Made by a program: the position numbers and the translations under genes
Origin: Zobellia russellii
Lineage (GTDB): Bacteria; Bacteroidota; Bacteroidia; Flavobacteriales; Flavobacteriaceae
NCBI RefSeq assembly: GCF_018728565.1
Contig: NZ_JACSOI010000003.1
Location: forward strand, 434,001 to 498,000
DNA length: 64,000 bases
Direction of reading: 5' to 3'
Shown: piece after piece, positions 44,323 to 53,900 of the stretch
How the letters are laid out: each line of letters begins with the position of its first letter
How positions within the stretch are numbered: the stretch's first letter is position 1
Notes under the pieces: model-generated
Seen by the model: only the letters and a program-made list of their open reading frames with translations
What the model was told of the DNA's origin: nothing
The model's database searches: none

Positions 44323-45579
44323 ATGTCTGAAAATACAACTCATACTCAAAATTGTGTGGTAATTGGTGCGAGTCACGCTGGAGTGAACTTTGCTTTCGTT
44401 CTGCGGCGGGAAGGTTGGCAGGGGTCTATAACCTTAATAGATATAGACCCAACGTTGCCCTACCATAGGCCGCCATTATCAAAAGCATATTTAACCAGTG
44501 AGGACGGTATTGAGAAAAACCTCCTTAAGTCCAAAGAAAGTTATAAAAAAGAGAATATTGAACTTAGGCTTGGGGTTTGGGTGGATGCCATAGATCGCAA
44601 AAACAAAACTGTTAATCTAGCCGATGGCAGTGCATTACCCTATGATAAATTAGTGTTAGCTACGGGAGCGCGGCCCATTATGCCGCCGATACCGGGGTTA
44701 AATACTGCTCAGAACCTCTTTCCGCTTAGGTCAGCGGCCGATGTGGCCAATATTAGGAATACAGTAGTTGCGAATAAGGCACTTAAAGTGGTTATTATTG
44801 GTGGTGGGTATATAGGACTTGAGACAGCTGCATCGCTCAAAAATTTGGGTGCAGATGTTACGGTTTTGGAACGGGAGTCACGAATTCTCGCCCGAGTTAC
44901 CGCTCCTCAAATGTCCGCTTTTTTCCAGAAACTTCACTCGGATAATGATGTTGCGGTGCTGACAGAAAAGAATGTAATTTCCATAGAAAACAATCAGAAT
45001 CAAAACACGGTGGTCTGTTCGGATGGGACTAGTTATGAGGCAGATATGATTGTAGTAGGTGTTGGTATTCACATAAACAAGGAATTGGCCGAAAAGGCTG
45101 GTTTGACTATTGAGAACGGTATTCGCGTAAATGAAAGGACTCAGACCAATGATGCATCTATTTATGCTATAGGTGATTGTACGTTTCACCATAATTTACA
45201 CTACAACAGATATATCCGGTTGGAGTCTGTGCAAAATGCTGTGGACCAAGCTAAAATTGCTGCGGCTGCCATTGCCGGTAAAGAATGTTGTTATAATGCT
45301 ATACCTTGGTTTTGGTCCGATCAATATGATGTAAAACTACAAATGGTAGGTCTTTCCGAAGGTTATAATCAGGTAGTTGTACGTGAGGAAGTAGATAAGA
45401 AAAACTGTTTTTCCGTATGGTATTTTAAAGGGGATACACTTTTGTCCGTAGATGCGGTAAACAATGCAAAAGCCTATGTGTACGGTACAAAGTTCATAAA
45501 AGGCGGAGAGAAAATCGATAAAGAAAAATTAAGCGATCCAAAGGCGGAGTTTAAACCGGCCAACCTTATAGCTCAATAA
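44323..45579 (+). CDS. FAD-dependent ferredoxin reductase (putidaredoxin-reductase type)
   Basis: Flavoprotein of 418 residues that passes electrons from NAD(P)H to the ferredoxin. An N-terminal FAD-binding loop (CVVIGASHAGVNFAFVLR), a central nucleotide-binding motif VVIIGGGYIGLETAASL, followed by an acidic Glu in VLERE that favours NADH, and the second FAD motif IYAIGDCT are visible. The C-terminal dimer-like domain contains WFWSDQYDVKLQMVGLSEGY. Size and order match putidaredoxin reductase. It completes the P450 electron chain. The following ADH begins 21 nt later. Confidence 0.93.
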   Translation: MSENTTHTQNCVVIGASHAGVNFAFVLRREGWQGSITLIDIDPTLPYHRPPLSKAYLTSEDGIEKNLLKSKESYKKENIELRLGVWVDAIDRKNKTVNLADGSALPYDKLVLATGARPIMPPIPGLNTAQNLFPLRSAADVANIRNTVVANKALKVVIIGGGYIGLETAASLKNLGADVTVLERESRILARVTAPQMSAFFQKLHSDNDVAVLTEKNVISIENNQNQNTVVCSDGTSYEADMIVVGVGIHINKELAEKAGLTIENGIRVNERTQTNDASIYAIGDCTFHHNLHYNRYIRLESVQNAVDQAKIAAAAIAGKECCYNAIPWFWSDQYDVKLQMVGLSEGYNQVVVREEVDKKNCFSVWYFKGDTLLSVDAVNNAKAYVYGTKFIKGGEKIDKEKLSDPKAEFKPANLIAQ

Positions 45580-45600
45580 CAATATATTAAAGTATACTAC

Positions 45601-46719
45601 ATGTCTATTCAATCAAAAAGTGCAGTTGCCAAAGGAGACGGTACCTTTGTTATTGCCAACGTAACCCTTGCCGAACCAAAGGCAGACGAGCTGCTTATAA
45701 AAATAAAGGCCGCCGGTCTTTGTCATACGGACTATGATTCCCTTACGTGGGGAAAGCCAATTGTAATGGGCCATGAGGGTGCAGGAATTATAGAAAAAAT
45801 AGGCTCAGGAATAAAAGGTTTAAAAGTAGGGGACCAAGTTCTTTTGAACTGGGCCACACCTTGTTGGAGCTGCTTTCAATGTCAAGAGGGCAATCAGCAT
45901 ATATGTGAAAACAATTCTCCGGTAGTGGCCGGTGGAAACGGTCATACTCCTGGTCATGCCCATTTAGACGGTAGCCAATGGGAGGGAAAACCTATTGAAC
46001 GGTCATTTAATTTGGGTACTCTTAGTGAGTATGCTTTGGTCAAGGAATCTGCTGTGGTAAAAATAGAAGAGGAAAATTTGAATTTCTCTGCGGCAAGTAT
46101 TATCAGTTGTGGCGTAATGACCGGCTACGGTTCGGTAGTAAACTCCGCAAATTTAGCAGCAGGAAGCTCAGCCGTAATATTAGGTTGTGGTGGAGTTGGG
46201 CTTAATGTAATCAATGCCTGTGAAATCTCAGGAGCTGGTAGAATTATAGCGGTAGATATCAACCCCAATAAACTAGAGCTTGCCAAACAGTTTGGTGCTA
46301 CGGATGTTATTTTGGCGGATAAAGAAGATATAGGTTTGGCCAATGTTGCAGAGCAAGTAAAAACCATGCTTGGTGGTCGTGGGGCCGATTATGCTTTTGA
46401 GTGTACTGCTATTCCAGCTTTGGGAGCGGCACCCTTGGCAATGGTACGTAATGCCGGAACGGCCGTTCAGGTTAGTGGTATAGAAGAAGATATCACCATT
46501 GATATGCGTCTTTTTGAATGGGATAAAATATACATCAATCCGCTTTATGGAAAATGTAGACCTCAAATAGACTTTCCAAAATTAGTTCGACTTTATAAGA
46601 AGGGCGACTTGAAATTGGATGAAATGATTACGAAAGAATATAAACTAGATGATTTGCAACAAGCCCTAGACGATATGTTGGCGGGTAAAAATGCAAAAGG
46701 AGTAATAGTTTTCGATTAG
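45601..46719 (+). CDS. Zn-dependent class III-like alcohol dehydrogenase of the P450 operon
   Basis: Medium-chain zinc dehydrogenase of 372 residues. Catalytic zinc ligands Cys41, His58 (GHE) and Cys170; structural zinc Cys88, Cys91, Cys94 and Cys102; NAD site VILGCGGVGLNV, followed by Asp in IIAVDINPNK. The size and the TPCWSCFQCQEGNQHIC segment resemble thiol-dependent formaldehyde dehydrogenases and aryl-alcohol dehydrogenases. With an esterase 6 nt downstream it could oxidise the formaldehyde released by O-demethylation. However, for ADHs encoded beside comparable P450s in Zobellia and Formosa, published work as I recall it reported preference for aromatic aldehydes and no formaldehyde detoxification, although the gene was needed for growth on the methyl sugar. 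Substrate is therefore open. Confidence 0.82.
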   Translation: MSIQSKSAVAKGDGTFVIANVTLAEPKADELLIKIKAAGLCHTDYDSLTWGKPIVMGHEGAGIIEKIGSGIKGLKVGDQVLLNWATPCWSCFQCQEGNQHICENNSPVVAGGNGHTPGHAHLDGSQWEGKPIERSFNLGTLSEYALVKESAVVKIEEENLNFSAASIISCGVMTGYGSVVNSANLAAGSSAVILGCGGVGLNVINACEISGAGRIIAVDINPNKLELAKQFGATDVILADKEDIGLANVAEQVKTMLGGRGADYAFECTAIPALGAAPLAMVRNAGTAVQVSGIEEDITIDMRLFEWDKIYINPLYGKCRPQIDFPKLVRLYKKGDLKLDEMITKEYKLDDLQQALDDMLAGKNAKGVIVFD

Positions 46720-46725
46720 AAAAAC

Positions 46726-47520
46726 ATGTTTAGAACCACCGAAATTTCAGATGCTGCTTACGAGAGTGGAAACCTTAGGTTTATAACCGTTAAGACTAAT
46801 AAATTAAAGGGAAGAGGGGATATTTGTGTGTTTGTGCCACCAATGGCGGACCTAGAAAATCTACCACTTGTAATTTTGTTACACGGAGTTTATGGCAGTG
46901 CTTGGGTATGGTCTCAAAAGGCGGGAGTACATATTTCAGCCCTTGAGATGATGCAAAAAGGAGAGATTCCGCCTATGGTGATAGCTATGCCCTCAGACGG
47001 ACTTTGGGGAGATGGTTCCGGTTATCTTCCGCATAATCAAAAAGATTTTGAAAGTTGGATTGTAGATGATGTGCCTAACGCTGTTATCGAGAATATTCCA
47101 TCCGTTAGTAAAAAATCGGAATTGTTCATTTCCGGGCTTTCCATGGGAGGCTTTGGAGCCTTGCGTTTAGGGGTAAAATACGCCAATAGATTTAAGGCCA
47201 TTTCAGGGCATTCGTCCATTACGGATGCTGAGCAAATGAACCTTTTTGTAGAAGAGCCGTTGGAGAATTACTATCAAGAAAATACCAAGGAAAACTCTGT
47301 GTGGGGACAGATAGACCAGAACCGTGATAGGCTGCCAAAATTACGATTTGATTGTGGCACCGAAGACCAACTTATAGGGTTCAATCGCGAGTTGCACCAG
47401 CAATTGAAAGAGAACCATATACCCCACGTCTACGAAGAATTTGAAGGAGCCCATGAATGGGTGTATTGGAGTGAACATGTTAGGGATACGTTACGTTTTT
47501 TTGCATTACACTGTAAATAG
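46726..47520 (+). CDS. Esterase D/S-formylglutathione hydrolase-like alpha/beta hydrolase
   Basis: Serine hydrolase of 264 residues without signal peptide. The oxyanion region is VILLHGVYGSAW, the nucleophile elbow GLSMGGFGA (Ser139), the acid is probably Asp in FDCGTEDQ, and the His is in GAHEWVYW (His243). The SMGG elbow and overall layout resemble S-formylglutathione hydrolases, which release formate from the thiol adduct of formaldehyde. Gene order dehydrogenase then hydrolase is the same as in glutathione-dependent formaldehyde pathways. It could alternatively remove an acyl group from the sugar. It follows the ADH by 6 nt and is clearly in the operon. Confidence 0.78.
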   Translation: MFRTTEISDAAYESGNLRFITVKTNKLKGRGDICVFVPPMADLENLPLVILLHGVYGSAWVWSQKAGVHISALEMMQKGEIPPMVIAMPSDGLWGDGSGYLPHNQKDFESWIVDDVPNAVIENIPSVSKKSELFISGLSMGGFGALRLGVKYANRFKAISGHSSITDAEQMNLFVEEPLENYYQENTKENSVWGQIDQNRDRLPKLRFDCGTEDQLIGFNRELHQQLKENHIPHVYEEFEGAHEWVYWSEHVRDTLRFFALHCK

Positions 47521-47584
47521 TGAATAAAGAACGATTTAAAGGATTTATATAAATAATTGATTTATAATTTAAAAACCACGGGTA

Positions 47585-48469
47585 ATGCAAATAGTAAAAG
47601 ATTTGGCTAATCGTCACGAATTGATTTCAGACCTTTTTAAGCAACCAAGAACGCCCGAGGAATGGGAACAGTATAGGCTTAGTGATGAACAAGTAGCACA
47701 TTTTCACGAGTATGGCTATGTTTCGGGAATAAAATTGTTAGATGATACCCAGATTGAGGTGTTGAGAAAGGAACTGGAGGAAATCCGTGACCCCAAACAC
47801 CCTGCACACGGACTTTTTTATGAGTTTCACGGAAACCAATCTACGGATCCCAATACGGTGCTTTTTCATTCTTTAGGACACTGGCGAATTACAGAAGGTT
47901 TTCATGATTTGTTATGGAACCCAGCTTTTACGATGGCCGCAAGTCAATTACTTGGTAATAGTAATGTCAGGTTTTGGCATGATCAGTTGTTCTGTAAACC
48001 ATCAAACCATGGTGGCGTAGTAGCGTGGCACCAAGATTATTCTTTTTGGGTCAGAACCGTGCCTATGCAACATTTAACATGTTGGACAGGCCTTGATGAT
48101 GCCACCACCGAAAACGGCTGTCTTTACTATGTGCCCAAAAGTCATAAATGGGGACTTTTGCAAAAGCCGGAACTTGCAGGAAAAATGGAAGGTCTTATGG
48201 AATTTATGACCGATGAGCAAAAAGCAAATTTTAACCCTGTGCCCATTGAGCTCAAAAAAGGATATGCTTCTTTCCATCACCCTTTAATGATTCATGGTTC
48301 CTACGAGAACAAGTCCAATTTTAGCAGAAGAGCTTTTGTTTTGAATGTGTTCGCAGATGGCACCGTTAGTGATACCGATGGGGAAATGCTCAGGGGGACA
48401 CCCATTAAGGTGCCTAAAGGAGAAAAAATGGATGGAAAATTCTTCCCTCTTCTTTTCGATAAAAAATAG
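47585..48469 (+). CDS. PhyH-family Fe(II)/2-oxoglutarate dioxygenase
   Basis: Cytoplasmic oxygenase of 294 residues. The iron triad is His149 and Asp151 (AWHQDYSFW) plus His237 (MIHGSYENKS), and Arg248 in SRRAF is the expected 2-oxoglutarate ligand. Other family features are TCWTGLDDATTENGCLYYVP, the usual double-stranded beta-helix core. Members hydroxylate small molecules, including secondary metabolites and phytanoyl-CoA; some cleave methyl or phosphonate groups. The gene is 64 nt after the esterase and before a strong terminator, so it belongs to the P450 operon. A second oxidative step on the algal sugar, perhaps at a different methyl ether, is inferred. True substrate unknown. Confidence 0.85.
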   Translation: MQIVKDLANRHELISDLFKQPRTPEEWEQYRLSDEQVAHFHEYGYVSGIKLLDDTQIEVLRKELEEIRDPKHPAHGLFYEFHGNQSTDPNTVLFHSLGHWRITEGFHDLLWNPAFTMAASQLLGNSNVRFWHDQLFCKPSNHGGVVAWHQDYSFWVRTVPMQHLTCWTGLDDATTENGCLYYVPKSHKWGLLQKPELAGKMEGLMEFMTDEQKANFNPVPIELKKGYASFHHPLMIHGSYENKSNFSRRAFVLNVFADGTVSDTDGEMLRGTPIKVPKGEKMDGKFFPLLFDKK

Positions 48470-48476
48470 AGTTCTG

Positions 48477-48512
48477 ATAAAACTGCCCCTATTAATGGGG
48501 CAGTTTTATTTT
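48477..48512. terminator. Strong terminator closing the P450 operon
   Basis: A 13-bp perfect stem (48477-48489 with 48497-48509, core ACTGCCCC/GGGGCAGT) with a 7-nt loop, flanked by A-rich and T-rich sequence, 8 nt after the PhyH stop. It separates the six-gene operon from sulfatase 3. Confidence 0.88.
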
Positions 48513-48566
48513 ATGAATTGTTACTTCGGGTCTAAATTACTTTTTCCACTATAGTGAAATTGTAGA

Positions 48567-48598
48567 TGTCAAAAATTGACAATACTATTATTTAGTAT
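48567..48598. promoter_or_regulatory. Two adjacent inverted repeats before sulfatase 3
   Basis: TGTCAA-AAA-TTGACA (48567-48581) is followed immediately by ATACTA-TTATT-TAGTAT (48582-48598 in total); both have perfect 6-bp arms. They end 44 nt before the ATG, where an operator overlapping the promoter would be expected. No exact -7 box was found here. Confidence 0.4.
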
Positions 48599-48642
48599 CT
48601 TTCCTCTTGTAAAAGATTTCACCATAAAATTTTCAGAAAGAT

Positions 48643-50247
48643 ATGAAGCATTTTCTCTGCTCTGTTCTCGCAGTAACCGGTATGGTTCTGACAAGTTGCA
48701 AGAACAATGAAAGGAAAGTTGAAGAAACAGCCATTAAGCCCAATGTGTTGTTCATTTTAGCAGATGATTACGGGTATCATGACTTGAGTGTTTCAGGTAG
48801 TAAATTCTACGAAACTCCCAACATTGATAGAATTGCCAACGAGGGGATGAATTTTACCAATGGCTATGCAACTAGTAGGGTTTGTAGCCCGTCTAGAGCC
48901 AGTATTATGCTGGGGACTTTTACCGCCAGACATGGTATTACCGATTGGATTGGAGCTAAAACAGGAACGGATTGGCGCAAGGCCGGTCGCTTTAATAAAT
49001 TGCTTCCTCCTGAATACGAGCATAATCTGCCGGCGGAGGCTATAACTTTACCCGAAGCTATGAAAGCAGCTGGGTACAAGACTTTCTTTGCTGGAAAATG
49101 GCATTTAGGAGAAAAGGGGTCGTGGCCGGAAGACCATGGTTTTGATATCAATAGAGGCGGATGGGATGTAGGTAGTCCCAATGGAGGTTATTTTGCACCT
49201 TTTATCAACCCAAATTTGGAGCATCATAAAGATGGCGAGAACTTAACCATGCGTTTAGCGGAGGAAACCGTAAACTTTTTTAAAGAGAACAACCCAACCA
49301 AAACAGGTCAGCCAGTTTTTGCCTATCTCTCTTTTTATGCCGTTCATGGGCCCATACAGACCACCAAAGAGAAATGGGCAAAGTATCAGAAAAAAGCAGT
49401 GGAAAACGGTATAGCCGATACAGGATACAAAATGGCAAAATTCCTTCCAATACGCCAAGTACAGGATAATCCTATTTATGCAGGCTTGGTAGAGACTATG
49501 GACGATGCTGTGGGGAGAGTTCTACAAACGTTGGATTCTTTAGGGTTAGATAAAAATACAATGGTAGTCTTTACTTCTGATAACGGAGGGGTTTCCGCTG
49601 GAGATGCGTTTTCAACATCAAACCTACCGCTAAGAGGAGGAAAGGGCTATCAGTTTGAAGGAGGTATTCGTGAGCCGTATTTCATTAAAGCTCCATGGTT
49701 ATTGAAAAGTGGCGCATCTTCTTCCGAACCTGTTACCGGAGCAGATTTTTACCCCACCATTTTGGATATTGCCGGAGTTGATTTAAAACCGAAACAACAT
49801 ATAGATGGAAAAAGTTTATTACCAATTCTTAAAGGTGAGAACATAGGGGAGCGGCCTTTATTCTGGCATTACCCACATTACGGTAATCAGGGAGGAGAAC
49901 CGTCTTCGGTGATAAGAAAAGGCGATTGGAAGTTGATTCACTATTATGAAGATGATAGAGAAGAGCTTTACAATTTAAAGGATGATATAGAAGAGTTGAC
50001 TGATGTTGTTAAAGACCGTCCGGATTTACAAAAACAGTTAAGCGAAGAAATGTTTGCCTATTTAGACGAAGTTGGAGCTCGTTATCCATCAAAAGACCCT
50101 GAGTATAGTATGGAAAAGGAAAATGCCAATCTCAAGAAAATAGTAGACAAAAAATTGCCATCACTAGAACAACAAAGACTGGAATTTCTCTCTCCGGATT
50201 TTGACCCAAAAAATGATTGGTGGGGCAGCAAAGTTACCAATGACTAA
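48643..50247 (+). CDS. Formylglycine-dependent sulfatase lipoprotein (family S1)
   Basis: The 534-residue sulfatase has a lipobox at Cys19 (LTSC), LADDYGYHDL as the metal-binding start, the signature CSPSRASIMLGT with Cys81 as formylglycine precursor, GKWHLGEKG, FTSDNGG, and LPLRGGKGYQFEGGIREPYF, which is typical of aryl- and carbohydrate-sulfatases. The C-terminal ELYNLKDDIEELTDV is the normal closing subdomain. It lies between the P450 operon and PUL 2, with its own upstream repeats and its own terminator, so it is probably a single-gene transcript. It could desulfate the L-galactose-6-sulfate or another ester of the same galactan; position specificity cannot be read by eye. Confidence 0.93.
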   Translation: MKHFLCSVLAVTGMVLTSCKNNERKVEETAIKPNVLFILADDYGYHDLSVSGSKFYETPNIDRIANEGMNFTNGYATSRVCSPSRASIMLGTFTARHGITDWIGAKTGTDWRKAGRFNKLLPPEYEHNLPAEAITLPEAMKAAGYKTFFAGKWHLGEKGSWPEDHGFDINRGGWDVGSPNGGYFAPFINPNLEHHKDGENLTMRLAEETVNFFKENNPTKTGQPVFAYLSFYAVHGPIQTTKEKWAKYQKKAVENGIADTGYKMAKFLPIRQVQDNPIYAGLVETMDDAVGRVLQTLDSLGLDKNTMVVFTSDNGGVSAGDAFSTSNLPLRGGKGYQFEGGIREPYFIKAPWLLKSGASSSEPVTGADFYPTILDIAGVDLKPKQHIDGKSLLPILKGENIGERPLFWHYPHYGNQGGEPSSVIRKGDWKLIHYYEDDREELYNLKDDIEELTDVVKDRPDLQKQLSEEMFAYLDEVGARYPSKDPEYSMEKENANLKKIVDKKLPSLEQQRLEFLSPDFDPKNDWWGSKVTND

Positions 50248-50905
50248 AATGAAACCGGTCTAAGGTTTAAACAATTTAAAATAAGCGATTTAGGAAAAGG
50301 AGGCGATTTTCGCCTCCTTTTTTTGTTCTATTGACAAGGATATGGTTCGTTAACATAATATTTGCATATAGTAAATACCAAAATTAGCACAACATATGTT
50401 CAAAAGGTAAAATAGTGCTACGATAGGTTAATCATCAGCTATAATCTAGTATTGTCTAGTATTAAGTTTAATTGTAATTAGTTTTCAATTTTTTTGTTGT
50501 GATAAATTCTATGTTTTTTTTCGAATGTAGGCAACGATGAATGAATGATTTTTTTAAAGTAAGATGTAGTAATTTGTTTGTAAAATATTGTTTATCAGAT
50601 TTTTATGTTGGAATCATTTTGAATTGTTGTAGTGGTTCAAAATTAAAAAGAAGGATTTATATTGATTTGATTTTGCTATTGGAAAATCATAAATTATTAC
50701 ATCTGTCTAGTTTTTGTCTAGGATGATAATGACGAATGAATACTCAATATTCATAATTTCACCTATGTGTTGTTGCGGTATTCTTAGTTTTGAAGGCAAA
50801 AAAATGCTAACTTTCTTTTAAGGAATATTTAAGAAATTAAACAACGGCAAGCATGCTAAATAACCAAATTCTATTAACTCAAACTATTTAAACAAAAGAA
50901 CGATT
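50248..50905 (+). promoter_or_regulatory. Long leader/control region of PUL 2
   Basis: This 658-nt gap holds the terminator of sulfatase 3 (see separate entry) and then about 580 nt of AT-rich DNA before susC. Visible elements are the direct repeat TCTAGTATTG/TCTAGTATTA with 10-nt period (50446-50465), two further TCTAG near 50706-50721, an inverted repeat ATGAATA-CTCAA-TATTCAT (50736-50754) and a -7-like TAGTTTTG at 50785-50792. A 61-codon open frame at 50541-50726 has no ribosome-binding site or recognisable features and is not called. The size would allow a small RNA or long 5' leader, but none can be shown. Confidence 0.4.
50295..50325 (+). terminator. Rho-independent terminator after sulfatase 3
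   Basis: An 11-bp perfect stem (AAAAGGAGGCG at 50295-50305 with CGCCTCCTTTT at 50311-50321), a 5-nt loop and a T run to 50325, 47 nt after the sulfatase stop. Confidence 0.9.
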
Positions 50906-53900
50906 ATGAAAAAACACTTAAAATTATTATTACGAAAAAGTTGTCTTTTGGCACTCTTTCTAATAACTGTAAGCATGCAAGGGCTGTATGCGCAGCAGAA
51001 TGTAACAGGTAATATAACAGATGAGAACGGCACCCCTGTTCCCGGGGCAAATATTTTGGTAAAAGGAACCACAAATGGGACACAATCAGATTTTGACGGA
51101 AATTTTGCCATAGAAGCATCTGCTACCGACGTCTTGGTAATATCTTATATAGGTTACGCAACAAAGAGTATTGCCGTTGGTGATCAAACATCTATGAATG
51201 TTCAGTTAGCGGAAGATGCCAGTAAACTAGAAGAGGTTATTGTAATAGGTTACGGAACAACAAAGAAAAAGGATGTTACCGGTGCAGTTGCCCGTGTGAC
51301 ATCAGAGTCGTTTGAAAATCAACCTCTGACCAGAGTAGATGAAGCCTTACAGGGTAGGGCGGCAGGTGTAACGGTTGCTAAAGCAAATGGTGCCCCTGGT
51401 GCAGGAATTAAAGTGCGTATTAGAGGGGTGAATTCTATTACAGGAAACAACGACCCATTAGTAGTTATTGATGGGGTTTTAGGAGGGGATTTAAGTACAC
51501 TGAACCCTAATGATATAGCTTCTATGGATGTATTAAAAGATGCTTCTGCAACTGCTATTTATGGTGTGAGAGGTTCTAATGGTGTAATTCTTGTAACTAC
51601 AAAAAGAGGATCAGGTAGAGGGAAACTAAATGTGGATTTCTTTACAACGGTTTCACAGGTGCCGGATAACTTACCAACTTTAGCTGACGATGTAGCTCAA
51701 TTTGCCAGAATAGAAAATTTGCGAAAATTGAATATTGGTCAGAACCCTACATTTACCGACGCTGAAATTTCAAATTTATCTAATGGCGGAGGTACAAAAT
51801 ACCAGGACGAAGTTTTGAGAACTGGTTTTAGCCAAAATTTACAAATCTCCGCAAACGGCGCAGATTCAGAAGGTAAGCTTCGTTATTTCTTATCAGGAAA
51901 TTATAGGAATGAAGAAGGAATTGTAATTAATACCGGATATCAACAATTATCGGTAAGGTCAAATTTAGAGGCTCAAGTCAATGATAGGTTAAAAGTTGGT
52001 TTTAATATTTTTGGTATTAGGGGTGAGACAAAAAATAACTTTGAGAGATTCGGCAATGGTCAAGGAAGTATAATTGCAAAAGCATTAACATGGGATCCAA
52101 CTACACCAATTTATGATGCTAACGGAAATTATAATAGACGTTCCATAAGGGGGATCGGTTCATTAAATTTAAACCCCGTTCTAACATTGAATGAAACTGA
52201 TGTTGCTGATATAAATGAGCGTTTAAGCGGTACGCTAAATGTAAATTATAAATTTAATGAGAATTTTAGTTATACTATGGTGGCCGGTACACAAGTTAAC
52301 AACTTAAATGTAGAACGGTATACTGTAGAAAATAGTAATGACACTCCTGCGGCAAACTTTAGTACAAATAAGTTTACATCATTTCAATTGAGTAATATAT
52401 TTACTTGGCAGAAGGTATTTAGTGATATTCATGATATTAAACTGACAGGGGTTCAAGAATACTCTAATAACAAGACATCTTTTAATAGCTATAATGCGGA
52501 TAATCTTTTATTGCCAAATGGATTTTACTTTGCGGAAACAGGAGAAGGTTTTTCAATAAACAACAATTTTTCGGAAAGGGAATTATCCTCTTTCATGCTA
52601 AGGGCTGAATATGTCTTGAATGATAATTTATCGATTACCGCTACAGGGCGTTACGATGGTACATCGGTTTTTAGAACTGGTAATAAATGGGGTTTCTTTC
52701 CTTCTGTAGCTGCAGGATATAGCATTATTAACCCATCGCAAAGTACTGGTTTTATTAGTAATTTAAAATTAAGGGCCGGTTGGGGTCAGGTAGGGAACCA
52801 AGGTATTGATACCTATGGGACTTTTGCCAATTTAGCTGGCAACATTTATGCCTTTGATGGCGGAGCTCCAAATCCGGGAACGTTCATTACTAGTTTTGCA
52901 AATGAAGAACTTACTTGGGAAACAACAACACAAACCAACGTAGGAATTGACCTTGGGTTTGATAACGGTAGAGGTAATTTGAGTATAGATGGTTTCAAAA
53001 AACTTACTTCCGATTTGCTACTTGAGGTTCCTGTTTCCGGAACTAATGGTGGCGGAACAGTCTTTCAAAATGTTGGAGAAGTTGAAAATTATGGTATTGA
53101 TATTTCCTTGGGCTACGATATTATTCAAACTGATGATTTTGTTTGGAATGCGAATTTGGCAGGTTCATATGTTCAGAACGAAGTAACCCAGTTGTTCAAT
53201 GATCTAGAACAAATACAAGGTTTAGTACAAGTTCCTGGCGGGCAGGCTAGAGTTGCCAATATTATAGAATTGGGAGAGCCATTAGGGCAGTTTCAAGGGG
53301 CTACCTTTCTAGGTACTTGGAAGAGTTCAGAAGCTACTGATGCAGCAGCATTTGGAAAAGTACCAGGCGATGCTAAATACTTAAGGGATGAAGATGGAGA
53401 AATTGTCTTTGGAGCCATAGGAAATGGTACACCTAATCTAACTTGGGGTTTCAATAACACTATTACGTACAAAAACTTTGACCTGAACATTTTCCTCAAT
53501 GGTGTTCACGGCTTTGACGTTTATAATTTAATGCAAGCGCAGATTACCGGTGGAGCTGGAGATTCAAGAAGTTTTTTAGCATCGGAACAAGTAAACCAAT
53601 GGACAGCTAGTAACGAAACAGATGTTCCTGCCACTGTGCAATTATTCAATTCTTCTAAATATGTTGAGAAAGGAGATTTCATAAGGTTAAGTAACCTTAC
53701 CATTGGGTATACTTTAAGAAATGTATCTTGGTTGGGAGATACTTCAATTAAGATATATGGTGGTGGACAGAACTTATTTCTTATTACCGACTATAGCGGA
53801 TATGATCCGGAGTTATCATCTAGAAGAACGGCAGAAGGAAACGCAGATGTGGCTCCTGGTATAAACGTTGGGGCTTATCCTAACCCTAGAACATACACCT

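Noticed and set aside
50541-50726. 61-codon open frame in the leader of the second susC
   Set aside because: No ribosome-binding site, no domain or signal, composition like the surrounding non-coding AT-rich DNA; treated as chance.
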